NCBI GenBank assembly: GCA_029864335.1
Contig: JAOTTS010000009.1
Location: 1 to 64,000, forward strand
Direction of reading: 5' to 3'
DNA from: Candidatus Nitrosopumilus sp.
Lineage (GTDB): Archaea > Thermoproteota > Nitrososphaeria > Nitrososphaerales > Nitrosopumilaceae
Length of the DNA: 64,000 nucleotides
The translations under genes and the position numbers were made by a program. The notes under the pieces were generated by a model. That model worked only from the letters and a program-made list of their open reading frames with translations, was not told where the DNA came from and did no database searches. This document shows positions 1-9,239 of this stretch, piece after piece. Position 1 is the first letter of the stretch. Each line of letters begins with the position of its first letter.

Positions 1-250
1 CTTTTCGAACTTTGACTTTTCCTGGTACCACATCCATGTGACCACATAACATTATTTTTGGAGATCCTGTACCTTTCTTTGCAATAACATTTCCAACTTC
101 ATCAATTTCGATATCTTCAAATCCCAAGTCATCACATTTGTCAGCTAAAAATTCTGCTAATGGTTTTTCACTAAGTGATGGTGTGTAGAGTCTGAGTGCT
201 TTCTCTAACATCTTTACTGCAAATCTTGGTTCTGATAGATGATTGGCCAA
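1..250 (-). CDS. lysK: [LysW]-lysine/ornithine hydrolase LysK, N-terminal part
   Basis: Partial gene running off the left edge. The visible frame contains GHMDVVPG, the metal-binding H-x-D motif of M20 metallopeptidases, preceded by a typical N-terminal helix (MLEKALRLYTPSLSEKP). LysK releases the finished lysine or ornithine from the LysW carrier, and its place directly after lysX fits. The frame opens right after the lysX stop; I chose TTG at 250, 3 nt downstream of that stop. ATG at 211 is the alternative and would give a short N-terminus. The C-terminal catalytic part is not visible. Confidence 0.8.
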   Translation of the reverse strand, partial: MANHLSEPRFAVKMLEKALRLYTPSLSEKPLAEFLADKCDDLGFEDIEIDEVGNVIAKKGTGSPKIMLCGHMDVVPGKVKVRK

Positions 251-253
251 TTC

Positions 254-1096
254 TTATTTTTCTATATTTAGGGCATAATTTAGCATTAATGATGGAATAT
301 CTACTTCGCAAACTCTAACTGTGTTTTTGTATTCTGTTGTGTTATTTACTTCGTGCACAACCAATCCTTTTTCATCACTTTCCATCAAATCTACACCTAC
401 AATATCTCCTTGAACTGCATTTTTTGCCTTTATACACATCTCTTCCATTTCTGATGTGACCTTGCATGGTTCTGCTTCTCCACCAAGTGCCATGTTTGTT
501 TTCCAATGTTTTGATTTTCTGTATATTGCAGCAGCTATTTTCTCTCCTACCATTATAGCTCTGATGTCTCTTGGTGGTCTTTTTACAAATTCTTCTAGAT
601 AATGTATTTGATAAATTGGATACATGTTTTCTCTACTTTCAATAATGCCTTCAGCTGAATCTCTGTCGTTAAGTTTTGAAATTAGTCTTCCCCAACTTCC
701 TACAGTAGGTTTGATAACTTTGGGAAATCCTTGTGTCTCTAATGCTTCCAAAGCTGCCTCTTTTGAAAATGCTACTGTAGCATCTGGTGTTGGAACATCG
801 AATTTTTTAAGTAACATGTGTGTAAATAATTTATTTCCTGCAAAAACACCTGTGTTTAGACAATTAATTACCTTGACTCCTAATCCTTCAAGAGCAGCAG
901 TTGAATGTAAATTTCTGTAATAGCTTACACATCTTTGAATAACTACTCCATAATCTTCAGGTTTTTTTTCTAAATCTAATGCTAGCTTCTTACAATCAAC
1001 CATCTGGATATTGATGTTATTTTTTTTACCTGCTTCTAGTAGGGCTTTTTCTTCCCAACGGATGGTATCGTAAAGAATAGTAACGTCAGGACTCAC
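254..1096 (-). CDS. lysX: LysX, alpha-aminoadipate-LysW ligase (ATP-grasp)
   Basis: RimK-like ATP-grasp ligase, 280 aa, of the LysX/ArgX family, which joins an amino acid to the C-terminal Glu of LysW. Seen: GSWGRL loop, RPPRDIR, and HEVNN near the C-terminus. The loop EYKNTVRVCEVDIP and the HWKTN segment resemble bacterial LysX as I remember it, whereas the paralogue at 8382-9239 has EFKGLVRV, so I assign this copy to aminoadipate (lysine branch). The start is GTG at 1096, which overlaps the upstream lysW stop as GTGA; a TTG at 1105 is in frame but less likely. Substrate assignment is inference. Confidence 0.8.
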   Translation of the reverse strand: MSPDVTILYDTIRWEEKALLEAGKKNNINIQMVDCKKLALDLEKKPEDYGVVIQRCVSYYRNLHSTAALEGLGVKVINCLNTGVFAGNKLFTHMLLKKFDVPTPDATVAFSKEAALEALETQGFPKVIKPTVGSWGRLISKLNDRDSAEGIIESRENMYPIYQIHYLEEFVKRPPRDIRAIMVGEKIAAAIYRKSKHWKTNMALGGEAEPCKVTSEMEEMCIKAKNAVQGDIVGVDLMESDEKGLVVHEVNNTTEYKNTVRVCEVDIPSLMLNYALNIEK

Positions 1097-1260
1097 TGTC
1101 CCCAATCCTCGCCAACCGTTTGGGCAGGCTTTAGTTGGAAACCGTCTGAATTTTTTTCTAATTCAAAACTTGCACCACATTCTGAACATGTTACAATTTC
1201 TCCCTCAAGTGCATCGCTTGGGATGAATATTTCTGCATCACATTCTTCACATTTTGACAT
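1093..1260 (-). CDS. lysW: LysW-like amino-group carrier protein ending in Gln
   Basis: 55-aa acidic zinc-ribbon protein with CEEC and CSEC pairs and the C-terminal signature GEDWG-. LysW carries aminoadipate or glutamate on its terminal Glu during lysine/arginine synthesis. The last codon here is CAG (Gln), so it ends EDWGQ, while the second copy at 9239-9406 ends EDWGE. The ATG at 1260 gives exactly the same length as the second copy; a longer in-frame ATG at 1293 is less likely. The stop overlaps the lysX start by 4 nt, so the two are translationally coupled. Confidence 0.85.
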   Translation of the reverse strand: MSKCEECDAEIFIPSDALEGEIVTCSECGASFELEKNSDGFQLKPAQTVGEDWGQ

Positions 1261-1570
1261 ATTTTTTCTTCCACAATCCTCTTTATTTATCATTAATTAT
1301 CTTTGTCGTCATATTTTTCCTGACTATTTTATTATTTATCATAATTGTTACTGATTAATTAAAACAATTGCAGAAATATGTATTTTTTCCATATTGTTTT
1401 TCAAGTTAAATAATGTATGTTTACATATCTCTTTTAACTATACTAAAGTTCTTATCTTGTCTAGGATTTTTGAAATTTTCTTGATGAATTTGATATCCAA
1501 TTCAAGCGAATTCTAAGAACAATGACCCATGTTTTTAAGTAGGTTATATCGTAATTCACCTTGTCTAATT
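1261..1570. other. Intergenic region upstream of lysW
   Basis: About 300 bp, very AT-rich. It should hold the promoter of the lysW-lysX-lysK unit. The stretch 1301-1346 resembles 3609-3651 on the far side of the cyclase gene (see findings). I see no gene or RNA here. Confidence 0.4.
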
Positions 1571-3448
1571 CTAGTTACAACCGATTACACTATGTGAATA
1601 TGATAAGGTTGATTTTGGGGTTGGAGGATTGTTTTCTACTGAATAAACTTTAATCTTTGTCTTGTCATTTAGAACAAATTCTGTTTTTTGTTTAAATACG
1701 AATTTCTCGGACGATTTTATAATGTTGTATAGATCTCCTTCAATCACCAGTTTATTAGGTTGTGCCAATGAATTAATTTTTGTGCACACATTTACAGTAG
1801 AGCCAAAGATATCTACGACTGATGAAGTAGACATCTGAGCAATCATTATTGAACCATAAACGGCACTAATTCTGTAAGAAACAGAAGATAATCCTTTCTC
1901 ATCCATTTTATCGTTAATTTTGCTATATGAGTCAATCATCATCATACAGCAATTAATGGCATTTTCAAAATGTTGGATGTTATCTCTATTAGTTTCAGGA
2001 AAATAAAACAGCAATGCGTCACCAATATTTTTTACTACAATTCCTTCAAATTCTTTAACAATTGAAGCCATGAAATTGATAAAAATTCCATAGAAATTAC
2101 GCGTATCTTTATCTGATAGATTTGCGGTAATTTTGGTTGAATTAACGATGTCTATTACACCCACACAGCATTTTTGTTTATTCTCAGAAAATTCTAAAAG
2201 AAGATCTTGTTGTTCTTTAATTATTTTATCTCTTTGTTTGATTTTTTTCAGGGATTCTTGAATTTTTACAGCCATCGCATCAAATGAAATCGAAAGTTGT
2301 TCTATCTCGTCACCAGATTTTATGTTACTTCTTGTATCGAAATTTCCGTTAGCTATTTCATCTGCAGCATCTTTAAGCTTCATAATTGGTTTTGAGATGG
2401 ATTTGGAAAGAAAGACGGAAACAATTCCCACACCTGCAATAATTATGATGCCAATAAAGAAGAATGCTTGTTGTAGCTTTGTGATTGGACTCAAAATTTC
2501 AGATTCATCAATTTCAGTTAGTAAGGCCAAATTAAAATTAGTTAGACAATAAGAAAAACCATATACTTGCTTGTTGGCAGAATTGGAGTATTTTCCGTAA
2601 TAATTCAGTCCTTCATCAAAACACATCTTTGTGGGAATTGTATTTAGCATCATGGAAGATGAATTGTTCTCATCAGATCTAGATTTTAAAATGATCAACT
2701 CATCATTATTTATTAAAAATGATTGATCTGACTCTGTAGTTTTAAATGGTTTACGTAAAATTTGATTTATCTCCAATATGTCTACTGTTGCAATGATGGT
2801 GCCCATTGGTTCAGAATGAATATTTGTCTCAGAAACAAAAACAGGTACTGATATAATCGCATTTCCATTATTTGAAATTGAAGAAATATTAAATTCAATA
2901 AGAGGTGCTTTAACACCTCTTTCAGAATCATAAATGGGGGATAAATTATTTTCATCGGTTTCTTCGCTCAAAGAAAAATATGTTTTTCCATTCTGACCCA
3001 AAATCTGCAAATCCTCTAATTCTAATGAATGATCTAAATTGTTTTGGTATTCATGAATTTTATCTAAAAAATCTAGTCGTTTTTCTTCAATTGTAACTTT
3101 AAATAAGGATTCATCTTCTAACCTGTTTACATCATTAATGGATTTTTGTATTAATTGGTTTTTTGCAAGATTTTGTACTTGTTGAATTTTTAAATTAAGA
3201 AATTCCTGTATCGTTTCTCCCTGTATGATAGACTCACTAACAAGTTGATCTTTTGTCTTTTCTTCAATTGTCAAGATGACAATACTAAATGTCAAAAGTG
3301 CGGTTATAGATAATGCTATGATGGAAACTAGGCCGATTGCTAAAATCATTTTTTTGTTAATGTTTAATGAAAGCATACTTAACTTATGTGAACAAAAATA
3401 TTGTTTCAATATGCAATATTTTTTATTACAAACTCTAACCATCCGCAT
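1571..3448 (-). CDS. Membrane-bound class III adenylate/guanylate cyclase with HAMP domain
   Basis: 625 aa. One membrane segment near residues 34-60, a roughly 270-residue extracytoplasmic sensor region (Cache-like by layout), a second membrane segment (FFFIGIIIIAGVGIVSVFL), a HAMP linker beginning SKSISKPIMKLKDAADEIANG, and a C-terminal class III cyclase domain. In the latter, GVIDIVNST and NIGDALLFYF carry the two metal-binding Asp residues, and VDIFGSTVNVCTKI fits the conserved region near the catalytic Asn. Likely turns an external signal into a cyclic nucleotide or other signal. ATG at 3376 (MLSLNINKK) is an alternative start. It sits alone between the lysine genes, with which it has no obvious link. 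Confidence 0.8.
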   Translation of the reverse strand: MRMVRVCNKKYCILKQYFCSHKLSMLSLNINKKMILAIGLVSIIALSITALLTFSIVILTIEEKTKDQLVSESIIQGETIQEFLNLKIQQVQNLAKNQLIQKSINDVNRLEDESLFKVTIEEKRLDFLDKIHEYQNNLDHSLELEDLQILGQNGKTYFSLSEETDENNLSPIYDSERGVKAPLIEFNISSISNNGNAIISVPVFVSETNIHSEPMGTIIATVDILEINQILRKPFKTTESDQSFLINNDELIILKSRSDENNSSSMMLNTIPTKMCFDEGLNYYGKYSNSANKQVYGFSYCLTNFNLALLTEIDESEILSPITKLQQAFFFIGIIIIAGVGIVSVFLSKSISKPIMKLKDAADEIANGNFDTRSNIKSGDEIEQLSISFDAMAVKIQESLKKIKQRDKIIKEQQDLLLEFSENKQKCCVGVIDIVNSTKITANLSDKDTRNFYGIFINFMASIVKEFEGIVVKNIGDALLFYFPETNRDNIQHFENAINCCMMMIDSYSKINDKMDEKGLSSVSYRISAVYGSIMIAQMSTSSVVDIFGSTVNVCTKINSLAQPNKLVIEGDLYNIIKSSEKFVFKQKTEFVLNDKTKIKVYSVENNPPTPKSTLSYSHSVIGCN

Positions 3449-3635
3449 AATATTTTTGTAAATTTTATAAAATCAAAACGTAGTAAAAATACGTTAACCT
3501 TATTATCTTCAGTATGGAAAATAATTAAAAAATGAAACTCAGTAATTAATTCTAATAGAATTTTTTACTAAAATTACAATAGGATCCGAGCCATTATGTG
3601 AGATTTACCTTTGTCACCATATTTTTTTGATTGTT

Positions 3636-4802
3636 TTATTTATCAGAAATTATCTTTTTTTCAAGTCTATCTTCGAGTGGTATTTCTATAAGATCCCCCA
3701 TTCTGAGTCCCTTTAATCCGGATGCTACTGCTTTTGCACTTTCATCGTTTTTCTCGAGTCCTAACAATGACATCAAATAGGCAGCACCTGTCTTTCCTGC
3801 AAGCTCTCCAAAGACAATTCTTCTCCGGTTTCCAACTGCTCTTGGTGGTATGGGCTCATATGCTGCTGGGTTTCTGAGAATGGCTGCAAGATGTGTTCCT
3901 GCTTTATGTTTATATGCTGATGAACCAACAATTGGTTTTGAATCATATGGTTTGATTGTTGTATATTCTTCAATCAATCTTGAAAGATCTAGTAACATAT
4001 CCAATCTGAAATCATTTGGTGATTTGTATAGATATGTCAATGCAACTGCTACTTCTGCAAGGGGTGGAATTCCTGTTCTTTCCCCAATTCCATCAATAGT
4101 AGTGTGAATCTGATCAACTCCTGCATCACATGCTGAAAATGCATTTGCTACTGCAAATCCAATATCATTATGAACATGTGCATCTAATGGAACATCTATA
4201 GTATCTCTTACTTTCTTAACAAAATTATACATTCCAATTGGACGCAATATTCCAACTGTATCTGGAAGACTAATTCTATCAACGCCTGCTTCTTCAATCG
4301 CTTTACAAACCTTGATTAAAAATTCAGGTTCTGCCCTACTTCCATCTTCAACTGTAAATCTAATTTTTAGACCATGAGATTTTGCATACTCTACTGTTTC
4401 AACTGATCTTCTTAGAGCCTCTTCTCTTGAAATACGTAATTTGTCTTTTAGATGAATATCTGAAATTCCTAGATATGCAGCACACCATTTAGCATCACAA
4501 TCTAATGAAATGTCAATGTCTTCTTTTAGTGCACGCCCATGAGAAACAATGTCTGCTTTTAATCCTTGTTTAATTATTGTTTTAGTTGCTTCTTTATGAT
4601 CATTTGAAACAACTGGTGATATTTCAATTTGATCTACTCCAAAATAATCTAACATCCATGCAATCTGAATTCTTTGTTTGTTAGTAAACGATACACCTGG
4701 ATGTTGTTCTCCTTCTCTTAGAGTACTATCTAATACTTTGATCTTCTTTGGATTTTTGTCATATGCATTGTAAATATTTGCATAGTGATTCGGATCTTTC
4801 AT
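3636..4802 (-). CDS. lysS: Homocitrate synthase-like enzyme (HMGL family)
   Basis: 388 aa of the isopropylmalate/homocitrate synthase superfamily. Motif DSTLREGEQHPGV near residues 25-37 and the metal-binding HVHNDIGFAVANA are present. DSTLREGEQ is homocitrate-synthase style rather than the LRDGEQ of most LeuA proteins, and the length lacks the LeuA regulatory domain. It would condense 2-oxoglutarate with acetyl-CoA, the first step of the aminoadipate route to lysine, which fits the neighbouring LysW genes. Isopropylmalate or citramalate synthase activity cannot be excluded from sequence alone. Starts at ATG 4802, 118 nt after the Lrp gene. Confidence 0.75.
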   Translation of the reverse strand: MKDPNHYANIYNAYDKNPKKIKVLDSTLREGEQHPGVSFTNKQRIQIAWMLDYFGVDQIEISPVVSNDHKEATKTIIKQGLKADIVSHGRALKEDIDISLDCDAKWCAAYLGISDIHLKDKLRISREEALRRSVETVEYAKSHGLKIRFTVEDGSRAEPEFLIKVCKAIEEAGVDRISLPDTVGILRPIGMYNFVKKVRDTIDVPLDAHVHNDIGFAVANAFSACDAGVDQIHTTIDGIGERTGIPPLAEVAVALTYLYKSPNDFRLDMLLDLSRLIEEYTTIKPYDSKPIVGSSAYKHKAGTHLAAILRNPAAYEPIPPRAVGNRRRIVFGELAGKTGAAYLMSLLGLEKNDESAKAVASGLKGLRMGDLIEIPLEDRLEKKIISDK

Positions 4803-4920
4803 TACTGAAATCGTTCACATAAATTGATGATATAAACATATTCGTACTATCTTCGTTGAAAAAAACTATTAATGATCCTAAATTAGTTATGAAATAATTT
4901 TTTTTTTACGAAAGTCGTTT

Positions 4921-5340
4921 TTAGACTATTTTTCTCAAAATTATCACAGTATTTGTATCAACCACACCTGGAATCTTTCTTAATGCGTCAATGGTGTTGT
5001 TGATTTCAGCAATGCTTGATGCACTCATAATTGTCGTAATATCGTATTGACCAGTTATTTCATAAACTGTTTTCACTCCTTCTAGTTTTGCAAGTTTTAG
5101 AGAAACTTTTGATGTGTCTGTGGCAGAATCAACTGATACCAAAACAATTGCACTTGTCGCATTCTCCTCACCAATCTCCAAAGTAAATTTTTTGATTGTT
5201 CCACTATCTACAAGATTTTTCACTCGTCTTCTAACTGCTGATTCAGAAAGCTTTAATTTTTTACCAATATCTACAAACGATTCTCTAGCATCTTCTTTTA
5301 GATATCCGATTATCTTCTCGTCTATTTTATCCTTGTACAT
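4921..5340 (-). CDS. Lrp/AsnC-family transcriptional regulator (LysM-like)
   Basis: N-terminal helix-turn-helix (DEKIIGYLKEDARESFVDIGKKLKLSESAVRRRV, given in pieces: recognition part SESAVRRRVKNL) followed by a RAM ligand-binding domain (YEITGQYDITTIM). Located as the last gene of the arginine/lysine operon, so it probably senses lysine or arginine and regulates the cluster, as LysM does in Sulfolobus; that role is inference. I chose ATG at 5340 (MYKDKIDEKI), giving a 14-nt overlap with lysJ; a start at 5361 would add a poly-basic tail. Confidence 0.8.
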   Translation of the reverse strand: MYKDKIDEKIIGYLKEDARESFVDIGKKLKLSESAVRRRVKNLVDSGTIKKFTLEIGEENATSAIVLVSVDSATDTSKVSLKLAKLEGVKTVYEITGQYDITTIMSASSIAEINNTIDALRKIPGVVDTNTVIILRKIV

Positions 5341-6508
5341 TTTTTTTTTGCTCCTCCTCACTAAGTACAGAATCTAGAGCATGTAAAACTTTTGTTATGT
5401 CTTCTTCAGAAATCACTAGCGGTGGAAGAATTCGTAGAATATTCCTTCCAGAATATAGCATCAGAACACCTTTTTTCATCAATCCCATAAGTATGTCTTT
5501 AACTTCAAATTTCATCTCTATTCCTATCATTAATCCTTTACCTCGAATTTCTCTAATCATGTTGTGATTTTCTTTTAGTTTCTCTAAACCTTCCCTGAAT
5601 ATTTTCCCCATTTTTTCAGAATTCTCTACTAAACCATCTTCTGTTAATGCTTTGAGTGCTGCAGTTCCTGCTGCACATGATAATGGATTTCCTCCAAATG
5701 TTGAAGAATGTTCTCCCTTACTCATTGAAGCAAGTATATCTGGTCTTACAAGTGTTGCACCCATTGGAACACCGCCTGCAATTCCTTTTGCAAGACACAA
5801 AATATCCGGCACAGTATTCCAATGTTCACATGCCCATAATCGTCCTGTTCTTCCTAAACCAGCTTGTATTTCGTCAAAAATTAACAAAATTCCTTTTTCA
5901 TCACAAAGTTTTCGTACATCCTGTAAAAATCCATCTGGCGCAACAATGATTCCACTTTCACCTTGTATTGGTTCTAAAATCACAAATGCTGTATCCTCAT
6001 CAACTACAGAACAAAGTGACTCAATGTTTCCAAAAGATGCAAAAGAAACTTTCTCAACTAGTGGCTCAAATGCTTTTTTATATTTTGGATTAAATGTTAA
6101 TGATAACGCACCAAATGATTTACCATGATAGGAGCCTTTCATTGCAACCATTCCTTTTTTACCAGTAAATTTTCTTGCAAACTTTATTGCAGCTTCAATT
6201 GCTTCTGCACCGCTATTGTTTAGATGAACTTGTGTGAGTCCTTTAGGAGATAACCCGATTAATGTTTTCAAAAATTCTTCTCTTGTTTTATTGTATAAAG
6301 AACTGTGAACTGTAATAATTTTATCAATCTGTTCTTTGATTGCATTTTTGACTCTTTGATTTTGATGACCTACTAATGCTACTCCATATCCTCCCATGCA
6401 ATCAATGTATTCTTTTCCGTCTATATCCCATACATGTGATCCTTTCCCTTTCTCAACTGTAACTGGAAATCTCTGGTAGAGATTTCCCATAAATTGATCT
6501 TCACTCAT
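5327..6508 (-). CDS. lysJ: [LysW]-aminoadipate semialdehyde / acetylornithine-type aminotransferase
   Basis: 393-aa class III PLP aminotransferase. FDEIQAGLGRTG contains the cofactor Asp (about residue 212) and LAKGIAGGVPMG the Schiff-base Lys (about residue 241). It transfers an amino group to the LysW-bound semialdehyde, probably serving both lysine and ornithine branches because only one copy is visible. Overlaps the kinase gene upstream by 8 nt. Confidence 0.88.
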   Translation of the reverse strand: MSEDQFMGNLYQRFPVTVEKGKGSHVWDIDGKEYIDCMGGYGVALVGHQNQRVKNAIKEQIDKIITVHSSLYNKTREEFLKTLIGLSPKGLTQVHLNNSGAEAIEAAIKFARKFTGKKGMVAMKGSYHGKSFGALSLTFNPKYKKAFEPLVEKVSFASFGNIESLCSVVDEDTAFVILEPIQGESGIIVAPDGFLQDVRKLCDEKGILLIFDEIQAGLGRTGRLWACEHWNTVPDILCLAKGIAGGVPMGATLVRPDILASMSKGEHSSTFGGNPLSCAAGTAALKALTEDGLVENSEKMGKIFREGLEKLKENHNMIREIRGKGLMIGIEMKFEVKDILMGLMKKGVLMLYSGRNILRILPPLVISEEDITKVLHALDSVLSEEEQKKNVQG

Positions 6509-7304
6509 GTTCTATCACCGTACAATTATCATGTGCAATTGCAGCAGAGATTGGATTTTCTTTTTGACCATTTGCAATCAATGCTTCTTTTACTCCCATA
6601 TCTAATGCTTCTGTAGATGCTAAAATCTTCTTTTCCATTCCAGGTCCTATTTTTGACCTGATCTCTTTTGCTTCTGCTAATGTCAACTTTGGAACAAGTT
6701 TGTCATCCATTAGTAATCCATCTACATTTGTAATGAATAATACTTTGTCACTGCCAACTTTACCTGCCACATATGCTGCTGCTCTGTCTCCATCAACATT
6801 TAGAAATTCTGATTCTTCACTAATTGCTATGGGTGAAATAACAGGTGTTAATCCCTGCTCTAAGAGAGATTTGATGAATTTTGAATTGATATCGGTAATT
6901 TTACCTGTATATCCGCCGTCAATTGCTTGTTTTCTGCCTTTTTCGTTAACTATGAGAAGCTTCTTTTTTCTATCTGCTTGAATGATTTTTGCATCAACTC
7001 CTGAAAGACCAATTGCATTAATTCCATTTTTTTGAAGCATCTGAACAATTTTCTTGTTTATTCTTCCAGACATTACCATTGTAAAAATTTCTGCAGTTTC
7101 TTTGTCTGTATATCTACTTTTGATTCCACTTGGAGATGTAACAAATTTTGGTTCCTTTCCAAGTTGTTCACAAACTTTTGTAACTTCTTTTCCTCCACCA
7201 TGAACTAAAATAACTCCTTCTGACTCTGCAACTTTTTTAATATCTGTTATAGTAGATGGGTGTAAATTATCTACTACACTTCCACCAATTTTGATTGTGA
7301 TCAT
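6501..7304 (-). CDS. lysZ: [LysW]-aminoadipate/glutamate 6-kinase
   Basis: 267-aa amino acid kinase of the ArgB/LysZ family: IKIGGSV near the N-terminus, HGGGKEV loop, NVDGDRAAAYVAG and FITNVDGLL for substrate and nucleotide binding. It phosphorylates the carboxylate of the LysW-bound amino acid. Starts at ATG 7304, 2 nt after the stop of lysY, within the same operon. Confidence 0.88.
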   Translation of the reverse strand: MITIKIGGSVVDNLHPSTITDIKKVAESEGVILVHGGGKEVTKVCEQLGKEPKFVTSPSGIKSRYTDKETAEIFTMVMSGRINKKIVQMLQKNGINAIGLSGVDAKIIQADRKKKLLIVNEKGRKQAIDGGYTGKITDINSKFIKSLLEQGLTPVISPIAISEESEFLNVDGDRAAAYVAGKVGSDKVLFITNVDGLLMDDKLVPKLTLAEAKEIRSKIGPGMEKKILASTEALDMGVKEALIANGQKENPISAAIAHDNCTVIEHE

Positions 7305-7306
7305 TT

Positions 7307-8353
7307 CTAAACAGGAGTTAGTGGCGTGTTTCTGAGTCCATCCATTTCATCAAAACCACACATTACATTCATGTTTTGAATGGCTGAACCTGCTGCACCT
7401 TTCATCAAGTTATCTGATGCAGATAATGCAATTAATCTATTATTATCTTTATCTAGTTCAAATCCTATATCGCAAAAGTTAGAACCAACTAAGAATTTTG
7501 GATCTGGGAATTTATACAATCCTTTCTTATCTCGAATTAATCTGATGAATTTTTCTTCACCATAAGTTTGTCGATATAATTTCCACAATTCTTTTTCATC
7601 AATATCTTTCTTCAAGAATGTGTGATTTGTACATAAAATTCCACGAACAACATCGACTGCATGCGGACTCATTGAAACACGAATTTTATGTCCTGCAATT
7701 TCGCTTAATTCCTGTTCAATTTCACCAGTGTGTCTGTGCTTTGCAGGTTTGTATGGTCTAATTACTCCTGCTCTCATCGCATGTGCAGTTCCTGAACCAG
7801 AACCTGCACCAGAAGAACCAATCTTTGAATCAACTATAATATGTTCTGTATCAATAATGTCATTTCGAATTAATGGTGCAAGTGCTAACATCGATGTTAC
7901 TGCCATGCATCCTGGGCATGAAACAAGCTGAGCTTTTTTAATTGCCTCTCGGTGTAATTCAGGTACCCCAAAAACTGATTTTGCTAAATAATCTGGATGT
8001 GGGTGTTCCCAACCATACCATTTGTCATATGCATCCTGATTATGCAATCTATAATCTGCACTCAAATCAACAACTTTGACTCCTCTGTCATACAGAGCCT
8101 TTACAATTTCAGTTGCAGTTCCATGAGGAACAGCGGTGAAAACTAAATCACACTGATCAGTTAGTTTGTCGTAATCTAATTCAGAAAACATCAGATCGGT
8201 AAATCCTTTCAAACTTGGTTGGACTCTATGTAGATATTCTCCAACATGTTGTCTTGATGTAACCATGGCAATCTCAACATCTGGATGATTAACAAGCAGA
8301 CGAAGTGTCTCTCCACCTACATAACCTGATGCCCCAACAACACCTACTTTCAT
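7307..8353 (-). CDS. lysY: [LysW]-aminoadipate/glutamyl phosphate reductase
   Basis: 348 aa, ArgC/LysY family NAD(P)H-dependent reductase. GASGYVGG at residues 7-14 is the Rossmann loop and SCPGCM around 145-150 holds the catalytic Cys; HRHTGEIEQEL is typical. Reduces the LysW-acyl phosphate to the semialdehyde. The gap to argX is 28 nt, the longest inside this operon. Confidence 0.88.
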   Translation of the reverse strand: MKVGVVGASGYVGGETLRLLVNHPDVEIAMVTSRQHVGEYLHRVQPSLKGFTDLMFSELDYDKLTDQCDLVFTAVPHGTATEIVKALYDRGVKVVDLSADYRLHNQDAYDKWYGWEHPHPDYLAKSVFGVPELHREAIKKAQLVSCPGCMAVTSMLALAPLIRNDIIDTEHIIVDSKIGSSGAGSGSGTAHAMRAGVIRPYKPAKHRHTGEIEQELSEIAGHKIRVSMSPHAVDVVRGILCTNHTFLKKDIDEKELWKLYRQTYGEEKFIRLIRDKKGLYKFPDPKFLVGSNFCDIGFELDKDNNRLIALSASDNLMKGAAGSAIQNMNVMCGFDEMDGLRNTPLTPV

Positions 8354-8381
8354 GATAAGTCTCCTCGTAAAGGAGTATAAT

Positions 8382-9239
8382 TTATTTCCTAACGTAGTTT
8401 AGAGCAAATTCTATCATTTCTTTTGGTATATTTCGTTGTGATACTCTTACCAATCCTTTGAATTCAACTGTATTATTCACTTCATGCACAACTAGTCCTT
8501 TTTGATCATCTTCCATCATGTCAATCCCCAAGATTCCACCTCCCATTGCTTTTGATGCTTTGACGGCCAATTCCTCCATCTCTTTTGTGATCTCACAAAT
8601 TTCAGGATCTGCTCCAAGTGCAATATTTGTTTTAAAACCTCCTGAGGATTTTCTATACATTGCAGCAATAGGCTCGTCTCCTACTGTAATTACTCTGATG
8701 TCTCTTGGTGGTCTTTTGATTAATTCTTGCAAATAGTAAATTCTGTCATGTGGGCTATCTGTTATGTCTCTAATTTCAAAAACTGCCTCCATGGTATCTT
8801 TATCTTTTAACGGCATTACTCCTCTCCCCCAACTTCCTATTACAGGTTTGATAACTAGAGGAAATCCTACTTTTTTTAAATTCTCAGCTGCACTTTCACT
8901 TGAAAATGAAAAATATGTTTTTGGTGTAGGTATATTATTTTTTTTTAAAAGTAGAGTCATAAACATTTTGTTTCCACAAATACTTGCAACGTCAAATTTG
9001 TTTAAAACAGGAAAATCTAAAAATTCTAAACTTGCAGTAAAGTGAAGGCCTCTGAAATAACTGACGCATCTTTCTAGAATAACATCACCCAAGTCATAGT
9101 CTTCTTTTTTACTATCTGTGTTTATTTGAGTAATTTTTGCATCAAGCATAACTGTATCATGCCCGAGACTAGATGCTTCTTTTTGGAGCATCTTCTCTTC
9201 CGCTCTTAGGCGGTCAAACACGATACAGACTTTTGACAT
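8382..9239 (-). CDS. argX: ArgX, glutamate-LysW ligase (ATP-grasp)
   Basis: 285-aa RimK-like ATP-grasp protein, paralogue of the gene at 254-1096. Seen: GSWGRGV loop, LIKRPPRDIRV, HEVNNTVEFKGLVRV. The substrate loop differs from the LysX-type copy (EFKGLV versus EYKNTV), and the gene is coupled to argG, so I assign it to glutamate (arginine branch). ATG at 9239 overlaps the lysW stop (TAATG). Substrate assignment is inference. Confidence 0.78.
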   Translation of the reverse strand: MSKVCIVFDRLRAEEKMLQKEASSLGHDTVMLDAKITQINTDSKKEDYDLGDVILERCVSYFRGLHFTASLEFLDFPVLNKFDVASICGNKMFMTLLLKKNNIPTPKTYFSFSSESAAENLKKVGFPLVIKPVIGSWGRGVMPLKDKDTMEAVFEIRDITDSPHDRIYYLQELIKRPPRDIRVITVGDEPIAAMYRKSSGGFKTNIALGADPEICEITKEMEELAVKASKAMGGGILGIDMMEDDQKGLVVHEVNNTVEFKGLVRVSQRNIPKEMIEFALNYVRK

